From: Nostocales cyanobacterium LEGE 12452
GTDB lineage: Bacteria; Cyanobacteriota; Cyanobacteriia; Cyanobacteriales; Nostocaceae
Reading direction: 5' to 3'
Length of the DNA: 50,556 bases
Assembly (NCBI GenBank): GCA_015206945.1
Contig: JADEXV010000021.1
Location: 1-50,556, forward strand
Shown here: one piece after another, positions 28,075-36,561 of the stretch
How the letters are laid out: every line of letters begins with the position of its first letter
How positions within the stretch are numbered: the first letter of the stretch is position 1
Translations under genes and position numbers: made by a program
The notes under the pieces: generated by a model
Seen by the model: the letters and a program-made list of their open reading frames with translations, nothing else
Told to the model about the DNA's origin: nothing
Database searches by the model: none

Positions 28075-29245
28075 GACACCTCAATATATTTGGTCGCATT
28101 TGCAAAATTTCTTGAGCAGCGCGATCGCAAACCCCAACTTCTCCTAAACTTTGCCGCATTTCTTCATAATCTAGCAAAGTTTGCTCTCTGCGACTGGGAT
28201 TGAGTAGCAGTTCCATCGCTGCTTGGGTAATATTTTCTACTGTGGCTTGCTCTTGTAAAAATTCTGGCACAATCGGCTTCATCACGACTAAATTAGGTGG
28301 CGATGCGAAGGTTATTGAACCTTTGAGAATTTTCCGAGCTATCCACGCAGTCAAACGACTAAGACGATAAACTACAACTTGTGGCACATTTAACAGAGCG
28401 AGTTCTAGATTGACAGTACCAGATTTGCTAATAGCTAAATCAGCAGCGGCAAAAACTTCCTTTTGCTGACTTGATAGAACTGTAGCCCGTAAACCGTAAC
28501 GCTCAATAGCCTCCTCAATTGGCTGTCTATAAACTTCCAGCGACAGGGGAATCCAGAAACGAACTTCAGGTAATTTCGCTTGAATAGTTTGGGCAGCTTG
28601 AAAAATGACTGGTAAAAGATATTTTAGTTCTTGGCGGCGAGAGGCGGGAAGGAGTGCGATCGCAATTTCTTCTGGAGCAATCCCTAATGTTGCACGAGCT
28701 GCTTCCCTACTAGGAGCATCTTGCATTCGGTCAACCAAAGGATGTCCCACCCAACTAACATTTGCGCCTTTCTCGCGAAAGTAACGGGCTTCTTGTGGAA
28801 AGATTGCCAACAGCTTATCTGTAAAACCAACAATCCGATTAGTTCTCCGCAAACTTATTGACCAAGCCCACTCTTGGGGAGCAATGTAATACACCACAGG
28901 CACATCTGGCAGATGCTGTTTCATATAAGTCCCAATTTCTAGATTGGGAGTCATATAATCGATCAGCACTACTAAATCCGGTGGATTTTGTTTTAGGGAA
29001 GCGATCGCCTGACGTTGTACCTGAAGAGTCGGTAAAACATAAGGTAGCCCTTCTAGAATACCCATTGAGCCAATACTACTGGTATTTCCCAACAGAATTG
29101 CCCCAGCCTCTACCATTTTTTCGCCACCCAGCGCCACAATCTCTAATTCCAACCCAATCGCCACAGCTTGACGCTTCAGCGCTGAAATTAGTAGCGACCC
29201 TTGTAAATCGCCAGATACTTCGCCAGTGCTGATAAATATCCGCAT
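28064..29245 (-). CDS. lpxB: Lipid-A-disaccharide synthase
   Basis: A 393-residue GT19 glycosyltransferase that joins UDP-diacylglucosamine to lipid X at the inner membrane in lipid A synthesis. Family motifs are visible: ISTGEVSGDLQGSLL at the N-terminus, YYIAPQEWAWS, WVGHPLVDR and the nucleotide-binding SKSGTVNLELALL. It lies downstream of lpxA in the purC-bamA-lpxC-fabZ-lpxA-lpxB order and overlaps the methyltransferase start. Length is normal; the C-terminal NILRCHGL is encoded in the overlap and may be variable. Confidence 0.95.
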   Translation of the reverse strand: MRIFISTGEVSGDLQGSLLISALKRQAVAIGLELEIVALGGEKMVEAGAILLGNTSSIGSMGILEGLPYVLPTLQVQRQAIASLKQNPPDLVVLIDYMTPNLEIGTYMKQHLPDVPVVYYIAPQEWAWSISLRRTNRIVGFTDKLLAIFPQEARYFREKGANVSWVGHPLVDRMQDAPSREAARATLGIAPEEIAIALLPASRRQELKYLLPVIFQAAQTIQAKLPEVRFWIPLSLEVYRQPIEEAIERYGLRATVLSSQQKEVFAAADLAISKSGTVNLELALLNVPQVVVYRLSRLTAWIARKILKGSITFASPPNLVVMKPIVPEFLQEQATVENITQAAMELLLNPSRREQTLLDYEEMRQSLGEVGVCDRAAQEILQMRPNILRCHGL

Positions 29246-29340
29246 TTGATAATTAAAGTTAGGAGTTAGAAATTAAAAGTGAGGAATTAAAAGTGAAGAG
29301 TTAGGAATGAGGAGTGAAGAGTTAAAAAATTTAATTTATC

Positions 29341-29389
29341 AACTCATAACTCATAACTCATAACTCCTAACTCCTAACTCCTAACTCAC
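29341..29389. repeat. Heptamer array of seven units ending in the lpxA stop codon
   Basis: AACTCAT x3, AACTCCT x3, then AACTCAC. The last unit contains the complement of the lpxA TGA stop (29386-29388). A decayed stretch of similar GAGTTAG/GTGAAGA units covers 29260-29330. Together they fill the 140-bp lpxA-lpxB spacer. Confidence 0.88.
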
Positions 29390-30204
29390 GATTCATCACT
29401 TGCGCCTTTTTTCCCTTTACTGGGAATTAAGCCACGTCTTCCAGGCATCTGAGAAAGTAGGAGGAAGCGTCGCAGATGCTGCAATTCTTCGCTATCTCCT
29501 AACAATTCCAACTGTTCCAAAGCATCCTTAAAAGACAAATCAGAACGGTAAAGAATGCGGAAGGCTTTTTTCAGCATTTGTAAATCTGCTGAGTCCATAC
29601 CAGACCGTTTGAGTCCGACAAGATTGAGGGTTCGCACCCGCGCTGGATTTCCCTCCACCAGCATATATGGGGCCACATCCCGGTCAATACGTGCCATACC
29701 TCCCACCATTGCTTGTCTACCAATATGCACAAATTGATGGACACCTAAAACTCCACTGAGCCTAGCGCGTGATTCTATATGGACATGCCCAGCCAACGCC
29801 ACAGAGTTAGCAATCACTACTTGGTCTTCAATGACGCAGTTATGAGCCACATGGACATAAGCCATCAACAGATTACCGTCACCAATTACCGTCGCTTCAC
29901 CAGCACCGGTAGCGCGGTTAATGGTAACGTACTCACGAATTAAGTTGTTATCACCAATTTTGACCCAGGTTGGTTCTCCTACAAACTTCAGATCCTGGGG
30001 TTCCATGCCGATGGCTGCACCTGTAAAAATCTGATTTTGCGCCCCAATTTCACAAGGCCCCTCTAGCACTGCATGAGCGCCGATTATTGTTTCAGGGCCC
30101 ACTTTGACATGCGCTCCAATCACAGCATAGGCACCGACTTGCACTGTATGGTGGAGTTCCGATTTCGGATGAATTACAGCAGTTGGATGAATTAGCGTTT
30201 TCAA
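29386..30204 (-). CDS. lpxA: UDP-GlcNAc O-acyltransferase
   Basis: A 272-residue left-handed beta-helix acyltransferase, the first committed enzyme of lipid A synthesis. Hexapeptide repeats are evident (VGAYAVIGAHVKVGPETIIGA and neighbours), with the catalytic histidine in MAYVHVAHNC, the GGMARIDRDVAPYML segment and a C-terminal helical domain (LKRSGMDSADLQMLKKAF). Members add a 3-hydroxyacyl chain from ACP to UDP-GlcNAc. It lies between fabZ and lpxB. The start MKTLIHPTAVIHPKSE is canonical. A C-terminal basic tail (SKGKKGASDES) is slightly longer than usual. Confidence 0.96.
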   Translation of the reverse strand: MKTLIHPTAVIHPKSELHHTVQVGAYAVIGAHVKVGPETIIGAHAVLEGPCEIGAQNQIFTGAAIGMEPQDLKFVGEPTWVKIGDNNLIREYVTINRATGAGEATVIGDGNLLMAYVHVAHNCVIEDQVVIANSVALAGHVHIESRARLSGVLGVHQFVHIGRQAMVGGMARIDRDVAPYMLVEGNPARVRTLNLVGLKRSGMDSADLQMLKKAFRILYRSDLSFKDALEQLELLGDSEELQHLRRFLLLSQMPGRRGLIPSKGKKGASDES

Positions 30205-30498
30205 GGGTGAATCTCCAGAACTGTCTTAATAATCCAGCGCCAGCGGGGTTTCTGAGGCAGCGCGTTACTCTGGTTAAGAGAGTTATACCGACTACCGCCC
30301 CATTGAGGCGACTGGCGTTGTTGAGTGTGAAATATTTCAGTGAACGAAAGTGTCGGGCAAAGCAAGTTAAGTGTGTTTGTGAGGGCGGCGAAAATCAAGA
30401 AATTATTCAGATGCTATTGTGGATTTTTTAACTGTTATCCTGTTTCAGGATTCAGTAGGGGCATTTCACGGCTATACCCATACCACGAAAGCAAACTT

Positions 30499-31029
30499 TT
30501 AGCTAACTAAAGAGAACATTAATTCCCCTTCACAAGCAAGTTGACCATCAACTTCGGCACGACCTTGCATCTTACCGAAACGACGTTGTTTTACCCATAA
30601 CAGTTCCACCGTCATTACTAGTTGATCCCCCGGTACGACCTGGCGGCGAAAGCGAACTTTATCGATACCAGCGAAGACGAACAGCCCGCCTTCTACCGAA
30701 GACATTTGAGTTAGGACAATGCCTCCAACTTGTGCCATTGCTTCAACAATCAGCACCCCTGGCATCAGTGGACGTTCAGGGAAATGTCCTTGAAAATGGG
30801 GTTCGTTGATAGTGACATTTTTAACCCCAACAGCTTTTTTACCTGGAACGTAGTCAATTATTTTGTCTACAAGTAAGAATGGGTAGCGATGGGGTAGCAA
30901 TTTCTGAATTTCTTCAGATGTGAAAGTTGTTTTAATCTCAGAACTGATTGTAATCTCATTTATACCCTGTGGTTCGGTAGATGTAGGTGTAGTCGGATCG
31001 ATGGTATTCACTTCAGTGAGGATTGACAT
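30499..31029 (-). CDS. fabZ: 3-hydroxyacyl-ACP dehydratase FabZ
   Basis: A 176-residue hot-dog-fold dehydratase of type II fatty acid synthesis. The catalytic histidine lies in [14 protein letters not shown] and the catalytic glutamate in [15 protein letters not shown]. The enzyme takes 3-hydroxyacyl-ACP, the same pool used by LpxA, so the lpxC-fabZ-lpxA order balances membrane and lipid A acyl supply. I chose ATG 31029 ([10 protein letters not shown]); an upstream ATG at 31083 would add 18 residues. The ~45-residue Thr/Ser-rich N-terminal extension before the core is typical of filamentous cyanobacteria. A 294-bp gap without a gene separates it from lpxA. Confidence 0.95.
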   Translation of the reverse strand: MSILTEVNTIDPTTPTSTEPQGINEITISSEIKTTFTSEEIQKLLPHRYPFLLVDKIIDYVPGKKAVGVKNVTINEPHFQGHFPERPLMPGVLIVEAMAQVGGIVLTQMSSVEGGLFVFAGIDKVRFRRQVVPGDQLVMTVELLWVKQRRFGKMQGRAEVDGQLACEGELMFSLVS

Positions 31030-31109
31030 TGGCCGTGTAGTTGATTTTTTATCTAAAAGTTGAGTAGGTAGGCGTATATCCAAAGCCTTAATAATCTTGG
31101 ATGCAAACT

Positions 31110-31955
31110 CTAGATCAAATCTAAAATTTTCTGAGCCAGTTGAATGTGTAAATTATGGCTGGCTTTATACGCTAAAAAATGAGCAAGAGGAAAAGTTCCT
31201 AGTAAACTCAAATCTCCTACTAAATCCAAAATTTTATGACGGACTGGCTCATTTGCAAATCTCAACGGTGGATTTAACCAGCCTTCTGGGCCACAAACGA
31301 GTGCATTATCCAAACTGCCACCTTTAATTAACCCTGTTTTTTGTAAGTGTTCAATTTGATGTAGTAACCCAAAAGTACGCGCAGGAGCAATTTCCGTAGC
31401 AAAGCTAGCAGAAGCGTTTTCTAGTTCAGCGGTTAGCGACCAACTATGCCATTGATTACCAATAGCGGGCAGGTCAAAATCAATACCGTAACTAAAGCGG
31501 GTTTCTGGTGCTGGGAGGGCACATACAAAGGCATCCCCTTGATAGACCCATATTGGTTCTGTAATAGCTAAGGGAACTTGGTTGTTAGCGGGTTGTGAGA
31601 CTAAGCCAACTTGGGCAATATTGGCTGTCCACACACTTGCTGAACCATCTAAAAGTGGAACTTCTGGGCCATCAATTTCAATCCGGGCATTATCCACGCC
31701 CATACTTGAAAGTGCTGCCAACAAATGCTCTACCGTGCGAACATATACCTCACCCTTACCCAACTGAGTTGAGAGAACAGTGTGATTAACTGCTGCAACT
31801 TGGGCTGGAACGATTGGCAAATCCGGTAAATCCACCCGCACAAAGTAACGTCCACTTCCCGCCTCGGCTGGTAATATCCGCACCTGGGTATTCACACCGC
31901 TATGCAGTCCCACCCCTATTTGGGTGATTTGGGCTGCTAGAGTGTGCTGTCGCAT
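31110..31955 (-). CDS. lpxC: UDP-3-O-acyl-GlcNAc deacetylase
   Basis: A 281-residue zinc deacetylase, the committed step of lipid A synthesis. Zinc-site residues are visible: His77 in [11 protein letters not shown] and the [10 protein letters not shown] motif near residue 235 (His and Asp); the distal histidine lies in [11 protein letters not shown]. The N-terminus starts with the standard [17 protein letters not shown]. It lies between bamA and fabZ on the minus strand, 80 bp before the chosen fabZ start. Length is at the short end of the family, as usual in cyanobacteria. Confidence 0.95.
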   Translation of the reverse strand: MRQHTLAAQITQIGVGLHSGVNTQVRILPAEAGSGRYFVRVDLPDLPIVPAQVAAVNHTVLSTQLGKGEVYVRTVEHLLAALSSMGVDNARIEIDGPEVPLLDGSASVWTANIAQVGLVSQPANNQVPLAITEPIWVYQGDAFVCALPAPETRFSYGIDFDLPAIGNQWHSWSLTAELENASASFATEIAPARTFGLLHQIEHLQKTGLIKGGSLDNALVCGPEGWLNPPLRFANEPVRHKILDLVGDLSLLGTFPLAHFLAYKASHNLHIQLAQKILDLI

Positions 31956-32106
31956 AGCCGAAAAGTCAATATATTTCCTTTAGTATTGTTCATCGTCTGT
32001 TTTGGCAAACTCCCTGATATTCCCTGAAAAATGTCATTAATCCCTTTATCGGAACAGTATTGAGGTAAATGTAAAAATTAGCAAGCTAATCCAGAAAAGT
32101 TAATTG

Positions 32107-32166
32107 TCATTTGTCCTTTGTCCTTTGTCCTTCGTGATTCACTAATGACCAATGACTAATGACTAA
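32107..32166. repeat. Heptamer arrays GTCCTTT and ATGACTA
   Basis: About four GTCCTTT-type units, then three to four ATGAC(C/T)A units ending directly at the bamA stop codon (32167). They fill the end of the lpxC-bamA spacer. Confidence 0.8.
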
Positions 32167-34686
32167 TTAAAATCTTTCGCCAATACCGAAATTAATTCGG
32201 CTATCACCATCATCGTTGATACCATAATCAATCCGAATTGGCCCCAGTGGAGACTGGACGCGAACGCCAAGACCATAACCATAGCCACTGCCATTTTTGT
32301 TCAACACTTCAGCAGCCCTAGTACTAGTTCCCAGATCACTGCCGAGATCAAAAAATAGTGCGCCGCTAACTACTGAAAAAACTGGAAACCGATACTCAAC
32401 TGATGCTTGCACATAAGAGCGTCCACTACCTAATGCTCCTTCTTCATAACCCCGAACGGAGTTGCTACCCCCAAGGGTAAAAGCTTCGTAAGGAGGCAAG
32501 TCACCGAGGATAGTTCCTGCTTGCAAGTTAAATGCTAAGGTTTGTGCCCCTTTGCTGAGGCTAATCAGCTTGATGGGTAAATATTGGCTGTAGCTACCCC
32601 GCAATCTGGTGAGGAAGATGTTGCCTAGCCCCACAGGAACTGACTGATCAACTCCAAAGCGGAGATAAGAACCACTAGTGGGTTGCAGGGGGTTATTACG
32701 GAGATCGCGCTGTGCCCCCACTTGCAACAGTAGTAAATCGTCTTGACCGCTGCTAGAGAGGGTCAGTGGAATTTCATCACTCAGGCGGTTTCCAGTATCA
32801 TCATCAAATACCGCTCCTGTTTTTCTCAGATTGCCGTCAGCATCACGGGCGGAAACTCGTTGATACTGCAAACCCGCTGAGGCAGTCCAGACAGAAGTTT
32901 TATAAGGATTGGCAGACAGGGGACGGGTAAAGGTGACACCACCACCTAGACGGAGAATGCGGGGGCGATCCTGAGAATCTACATCCGTAGGATTACCCGA
33001 ATCAAACGTCCTAATGTCTTCATCTTTACCATCGAAAATCAACGAAATAGAACTGCGACGGAAAATATTGGTTGTGTAGGAAGTCCGGTAAGGATCTCCT
33101 GCGATCCAGGGGTCGGTAAACCGCAAGTCAAATAGCAGTTCTCGTTCTCCTACTTGTATTTCTGTCCCCAGTTTTTGGTTCCTACCGTTCAGGTTTTGCT
33201 GTTGATAGCTAACTGTTCCAAAAAGTCCGCTAGCAGAACTAATCCCTGCCCCAGCCGCAATAGAACCGCTGCTGCGTTCAGCTACATTCACTACTACATC
33301 CACCTTGCTGGGATCGGTACCAGGGTCAAGGGACACATTCACATCTTCAAACAGTCCCAGTCCATACACGCGCTGTAGGTCTTTTTGTACTGTGTTGCGA
33401 TTGAATACTTGTCCTGGCTTCAACTCCACTTCTCTGGTAATGATGTACTCCTGTGTCCGTCCGCGAATTGGTTGTCCTTTCTCGTCTGTTTCCTGACCAT
33501 CTTTGTTGCGGAACCGGACTCTAATATTCTCTACTACCCCTTCTGCTACTTGTAAGGTAACAACTCCGCTTTCAGAGACTTGTGGCGCTCCAATTACGTT
33601 GGCTAGGACGTAACCTTGATCTTGATACCGCTTGTTTAACTGCTTGATGCCTTCTTGCAAATCACGCAAGTTGAGAATTTTGCCATACTGCTCCTTAAAT
33701 ACTTCATCCACACTATTAGCTGGGAGTACAGAAGCAACACCAGTGCCAGGATTGGCTTGCACTTCTACTTTACTGAGGACGGGGTTAGGCTGGACAACAA
33801 AGCTAACTCGCACTCCCAAGGGGGTATCTTCTGGCGCTGCTTGGACGTTGGAGAAGAAGCCAGTACCAAAGATGGCGTTAATATCTTCTTGCAGTTGGCT
33901 GCGGGTGGTTGTTTGTCCTGGTTGGGTACGAATTACTCTGTAAACTTGGCTTTCCAGTTCTGGTGATAGTTGGCCAGCCTGGGATCTAACTACAACTTCC
34001 GATACAAGTACGCGGGGATCGTTGGCTTCTGGAGCTGTGCTGGGTTGAGTATTGCCCGGAGTTGTCGGTGGATTAACATTCTGCGGACTAGGAGTAGTGC
34101 CTGGGAGCGGGTTAACATTCTGGGGACTGGGAGTAGTGCCTGGGAATGGCGCAGGTGTTCTTTGTTGACTTGCTGGGGGGGGGATATCTGGAGTAGCTGA
34201 TGGATCTGGATCTGTGGGTAATAAAGGTTCCGTTGTCGGTGGATTGACATTTTCTGGGACTGGAGTGGTCTCAGGAGTTGGAGAAGGCGTTGGTTCTTGA
34301 ATTTCTGGCGGTGGAATGTCTGGAGCCGGAGACGGCTGTTGAGTAGGGCTGGGATTGATTTCAGGGGTTTGTGCAATTGTTGGCGTTGTGGAGGTTGGCA
34401 CAATTACCTCTGGGGTCGCGCTCGCTGCTGGGTTGGCAGGGTAAATTGCGACGACGCGGGATTGGGGACGCTCCGCCTCTATAACTCCTGTGGATTTAGG
34501 TCGAGATTCTAAACTTTTACTAGAGTTAACCTGACCAGTGTCCTTTTCTGGCTGCTGATTTGTTTCTAGTGTCAAAACTTCTGTTGTCTGTTTTGAACTG
34601 TTGGCGGTTTCTGCATTTGCACTCAATGAGCCACCCAAAGGGGCTGCAATTGCTACTGCTGCCAGCAATACGGGAGATAAACGCAT
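32167..34686 (-). CDS. bamA: Outer-membrane assembly protein BamA/Omp85
   Basis: An 839-residue Omp85 homologue. A signal peptide (MRLSPVLLAAVAIAAPLGG) precedes a ~200-residue proline/threonine-rich region, then POTRA domains (VVVRSQAGQLSPELESQVYR; LRDLQEGIKQLNKRYQDQGY; FNRNTVQKDLQRVYGLGLF) and a C-terminal 16-strand barrel with the L6 signature VRGYEEGALGSG and the terminal strand INFGIGERF. It inserts beta-barrel proteins into the outer membrane and is related to chloroplast Toc75. The start at 34686 is preferred because GAGGA precedes it and it begins the signal peptide; 34734 would add 16 non-signal residues. Clustering with lpx genes is usual. Confidence 0.94.
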   Translation of the reverse strand: MRLSPVLLAAVAIAAPLGGSLSANAETANSSKQTTEVLTLETNQQPEKDTGQVNSSKSLESRPKSTGVIEAERPQSRVVAIYPANPAASATPEVIVPTSTTPTIAQTPEINPSPTQQPSPAPDIPPPEIQEPTPSPTPETTPVPENVNPPTTEPLLPTDPDPSATPDIPPPASQQRTPAPFPGTTPSPQNVNPLPGTTPSPQNVNPPTTPGNTQPSTAPEANDPRVLVSEVVVRSQAGQLSPELESQVYRVIRTQPGQTTTRSQLQEDINAIFGTGFFSNVQAAPEDTPLGVRVSFVVQPNPVLSKVEVQANPGTGVASVLPANSVDEVFKEQYGKILNLRDLQEGIKQLNKRYQDQGYVLANVIGAPQVSESGVVTLQVAEGVVENIRVRFRNKDGQETDEKGQPIRGRTQEYIITREVELKPGQVFNRNTVQKDLQRVYGLGLFEDVNVSLDPGTDPSKVDVVVNVAERSSGSIAAGAGISSASGLFGTVSYQQQNLNGRNQKLGTEIQVGERELLFDLRFTDPWIAGDPYRTSYTTNIFRRSSISLIFDGKDEDIRTFDSGNPTDVDSQDRPRILRLGGGVTFTRPLSANPYKTSVWTASAGLQYQRVSARDADGNLRKTGAVFDDDTGNRLSDEIPLTLSSSGQDDLLLLQVGAQRDLRNNPLQPTSGSYLRFGVDQSVPVGLGNIFLTRLRGSYSQYLPIKLISLSKGAQTLAFNLQAGTILGDLPPYEAFTLGGSNSVRGYEEGALGSGRSYVQASVEYRFPVFSVVSGALFFDLGSDLGTSTRAAEVLNKNGSGYGYGLGVRVQSPLGPIRIDYGINDDGDSRINFGIGERF
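34074..34151 (-). repeat. 39-bp tandem duplication in the BamA proline-rich linker
   Basis: Two adjacent 39-bp copies with a few mismatches encode two runs of PGTTPSPQNVNP in the linker between signal peptide and POTRA domains. In-frame expansion is tolerated here because the linker is disordered. Confidence 0.85.
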
Positions 34687-34800
34687 TTTACTTATATTCC
34701 TCTTCACGACCACACACACACGATCACAAGGCAATAATGCCCTTATGCCAAAGGTAAAATTTCAAAACATAATTTTTTTCTTTTGCTTTTTTACTTTACA

Positions 34801-34821
34801 AGGCAAAAGGCAAAAGGCAAA
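34801..34821. repeat. Heptamer array (AGGCAAA)x3
   Basis: Three perfect copies of AGGCAAA in the purC-bamA spacer, about 40 bp after the purC stop. Confidence 0.85.
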
Positions 34822-34862
34822 AGTTAAATATAATTCCTTCTGACCTTTTGGTTTTTACCTGG

Positions 34863-35600
34863 TTAACTTATAGTTTCTACTGCTTTTAGCACTCTTTGTA
34901 AGACCTCCTGGTAGGCATCCTCTACATTTCCTAAGTCTCGGCGAAAGCGATCTTTGTCCATTACCCGTCGGTTTGAGTCTTTTTCTGCGGTATCCCACAA
35001 ACGGCAGGTGTCGGGGCTAATTTCATCTGCCAAGAGCAACTGCTGTTGTGAGTCCAAACCAAACTCTAGTTTGAAGTCTACTAGGGTAATGCCACACCGC
35101 TGCCAAAAGTTATTGAGAAATTCATTGATTTGCAATGCTAGATGTGTAATTGCGTCTACTTGTTCCGCAGTCGCTAGTTCTAGCAGGTACAGGCGATCGC
35201 GTGTCAACAAAGGATCTCCTAATTGATCGTTTTTATAATAGAACTCAACCAAAGGCTGTTTCAGAATTGTACCCACTGGTAAACCTGTTTGCTGACACAA
35301 ACTGCCAGCAGCAATATTTCTGATCACCACTTCTAAGGGTAAAATCTTTACTGCTTTCACCAGCATCTGATTCGGGGCAGGGCTGTCGATAAAGTGAGTC
35401 TTTATACCATAAGCCTCAAGCTGTTTAAAAAGCTGGCTAGAAATGCTACAATTAATTTTTCCTTTCCCTTCGATGTTGCCACGCTTTTGGGCGTTAAACG
35501 CCGTGGCATCGTCCTTAAAATCAGCCAACAAGACTTCTGGATCGTCCGTTGTATAAAGAATTTTTGCTTTGCCTTCGTATAATTTGGAATTAACAGACAT
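34863..35600 (-). CDS. purC: Phosphoribosylaminoimidazole-succinocarboxamide synthase
   Basis: A 245-residue SAICAR synthetase, an ATP-dependent step of purine synthesis that couples CAIR and aspartate. Visible motifs are LYEGKAKILYTTDDPE at the N-terminus, EVVIRNIAAGS, LVDFKLEFG and the metal/nucleotide region LLADEISPDTCRLWD. It is first in the minus-strand run purC-bamA-lpxC-fabZ-lpxA-lpxB, an arrangement familiar in cyanobacteria. Length is normal. Confidence 0.97.
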   Translation of the reverse strand: MSVNSKLYEGKAKILYTTDDPEVLLADFKDDATAFNAQKRGNIEGKGKINCSISSQLFKQLEAYGIKTHFIDSPAPNQMLVKAVKILPLEVVIRNIAAGSLCQQTGLPVGTILKQPLVEFYYKNDQLGDPLLTRDRLYLLELATAEQVDAITHLALQINEFLNNFWQRCGITLVDFKLEFGLDSQQQLLLADEISPDTCRLWDTAEKDSNRRVMDKDRFRRDLGNVEDAYQEVLQRVLKAVETIS

Positions 35601-36236
35601 GGTGGCAGGTAATGTTTTAGGCGATGGACAAAAGTTGTCTTTTGAGGCTTCACCATTTTATCTTTAGTTATTAACTATTAACCATTGGTGACTATTTAAG
35701 AGGAAGCTGGGGCAGGGTTAAATAACTAATAACCAATGTCCAGACCGATTTTCTCTGCTCGATCGCTGCTTAATAGCCAGTTCCCAAAGATTTAGAAATT
35801 AATCTCTAACTTTTAATAGATGACAATTAGCTTCCGTATATAGTATTTTTGCCTAAGTAGTTTTACTGTCAGGATTGTAATTGTTTTCGAGAAAATAAAG
35901 TTACTAATACATACTGGTATGTGATAATAATAGTACCTCAAGGTTTTGACTGAAGCTAATTACAATTTGAACTTCATAAATTAAGATGAGATAAATTTAG
36001 AACAGGGAGGAAAATCAAATATTTTCTCTAGTAACTTAGCGCAAAGTTTTTTGTAATATTTACAACACAAAGTATTTTAAGCTTTATCCTCTAGTATCAA
36101 AATCTAAATCAACTAATTTCTGCATCATCAATTGGAAAAGGAGTTGGATGATTTGATTTCCCCCAGTTTGGCAAAAGAAGATTAGGTTAGCTAGTGATTC
36201 AGCTTCAGAAACCCAAATACAAGGTGAATTGAATAA
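35601..36236. other. 636-bp AT-rich intergenic region
   Basis: Divergent spacer between purC (minus) and the DUF7219 gene (plus). It holds degenerate TTAACTA/ACCATTG heptamer-like repeats near 35660-35740, otherwise AT-rich sequence with no gene or RNA that I can support. Promoters for both flanking genes should lie here, but no clear consensus was found. Confidence 0.5.
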
Positions 36237-36512
36237 ATGGAGAAAAAAATAGTGAACAAGGATGATTTTCTGTTCCCTCGTGGTCGCTACTACGGTCAAG
36301 TTAAGCCAGAAAACTTGGTTTTTAATGCAAATCTACAGGAATTTGCTCAACGCGTAAGTTACATTTGCAACTTAGAAACAGGTGGAAAAGTGCCTCCAGA
36401 TACAGCTTACGAACAAATAAAGGAACTGTGGAAACAGTTGAAACGCTCAAAAAAAGAGCTAGGAATTGGCGAAGCTCCGTTTCAAGATGACCAGGGAGAG
36501 GCTAAAGATTGA
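36237..36512 (+). CDS. Small conserved cyanobacterial protein (DUF7219-like)
   Basis: A 91-residue soluble, charged protein with the conserved opening DDFLFPRGRYYGQVKPENLVFNAN (described in parts: DDFLFPRGRYYG, then LVFNANLQEFAQRVSYI) and a helical C-terminal half (AYEQIKELWKQLKRSKKELG). I associate this with a small cyanobacterial family (DUF7219) of unknown function. It faces the adenylate cyclase gene convergently, 47 bp away. No signal peptide or metal motif is seen. Confidence 0.72.
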   Translation: MEKKIVNKDDFLFPRGRYYGQVKPENLVFNANLQEFAQRVSYICNLETGGKVPPDTAYEQIKELWKQLKRSKKELGIGEAPFQDDQGEAKD

Positions 36513-36540
36513 ATGGGGTACGGGGCATTGGGAACTGATA

Positions 36541-36561
36541 AATGACCAATGACCAATGACT
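36541..36561. repeat. Heptamer array (AATGACC)x3 touching the cyclase stop
   Basis: AATGACC, AATGACC, AATGACT; the last two bases are part of the complement of the cyclase TAG stop (36560-36562). Confidence 0.8.

Noticed and set aside
33990..34403. 137-residue frame antiparallel/offset to the BamA linker, rich in Gln and Leu
   Set aside because: It is an alternate frame of the low-complexity proline-rich coding region, not a gene.
11744..36561. CRISPR array interpretation of the tandem arrays
   Set aside because: Units are 7 bp with no spacers, and no cas genes are present.
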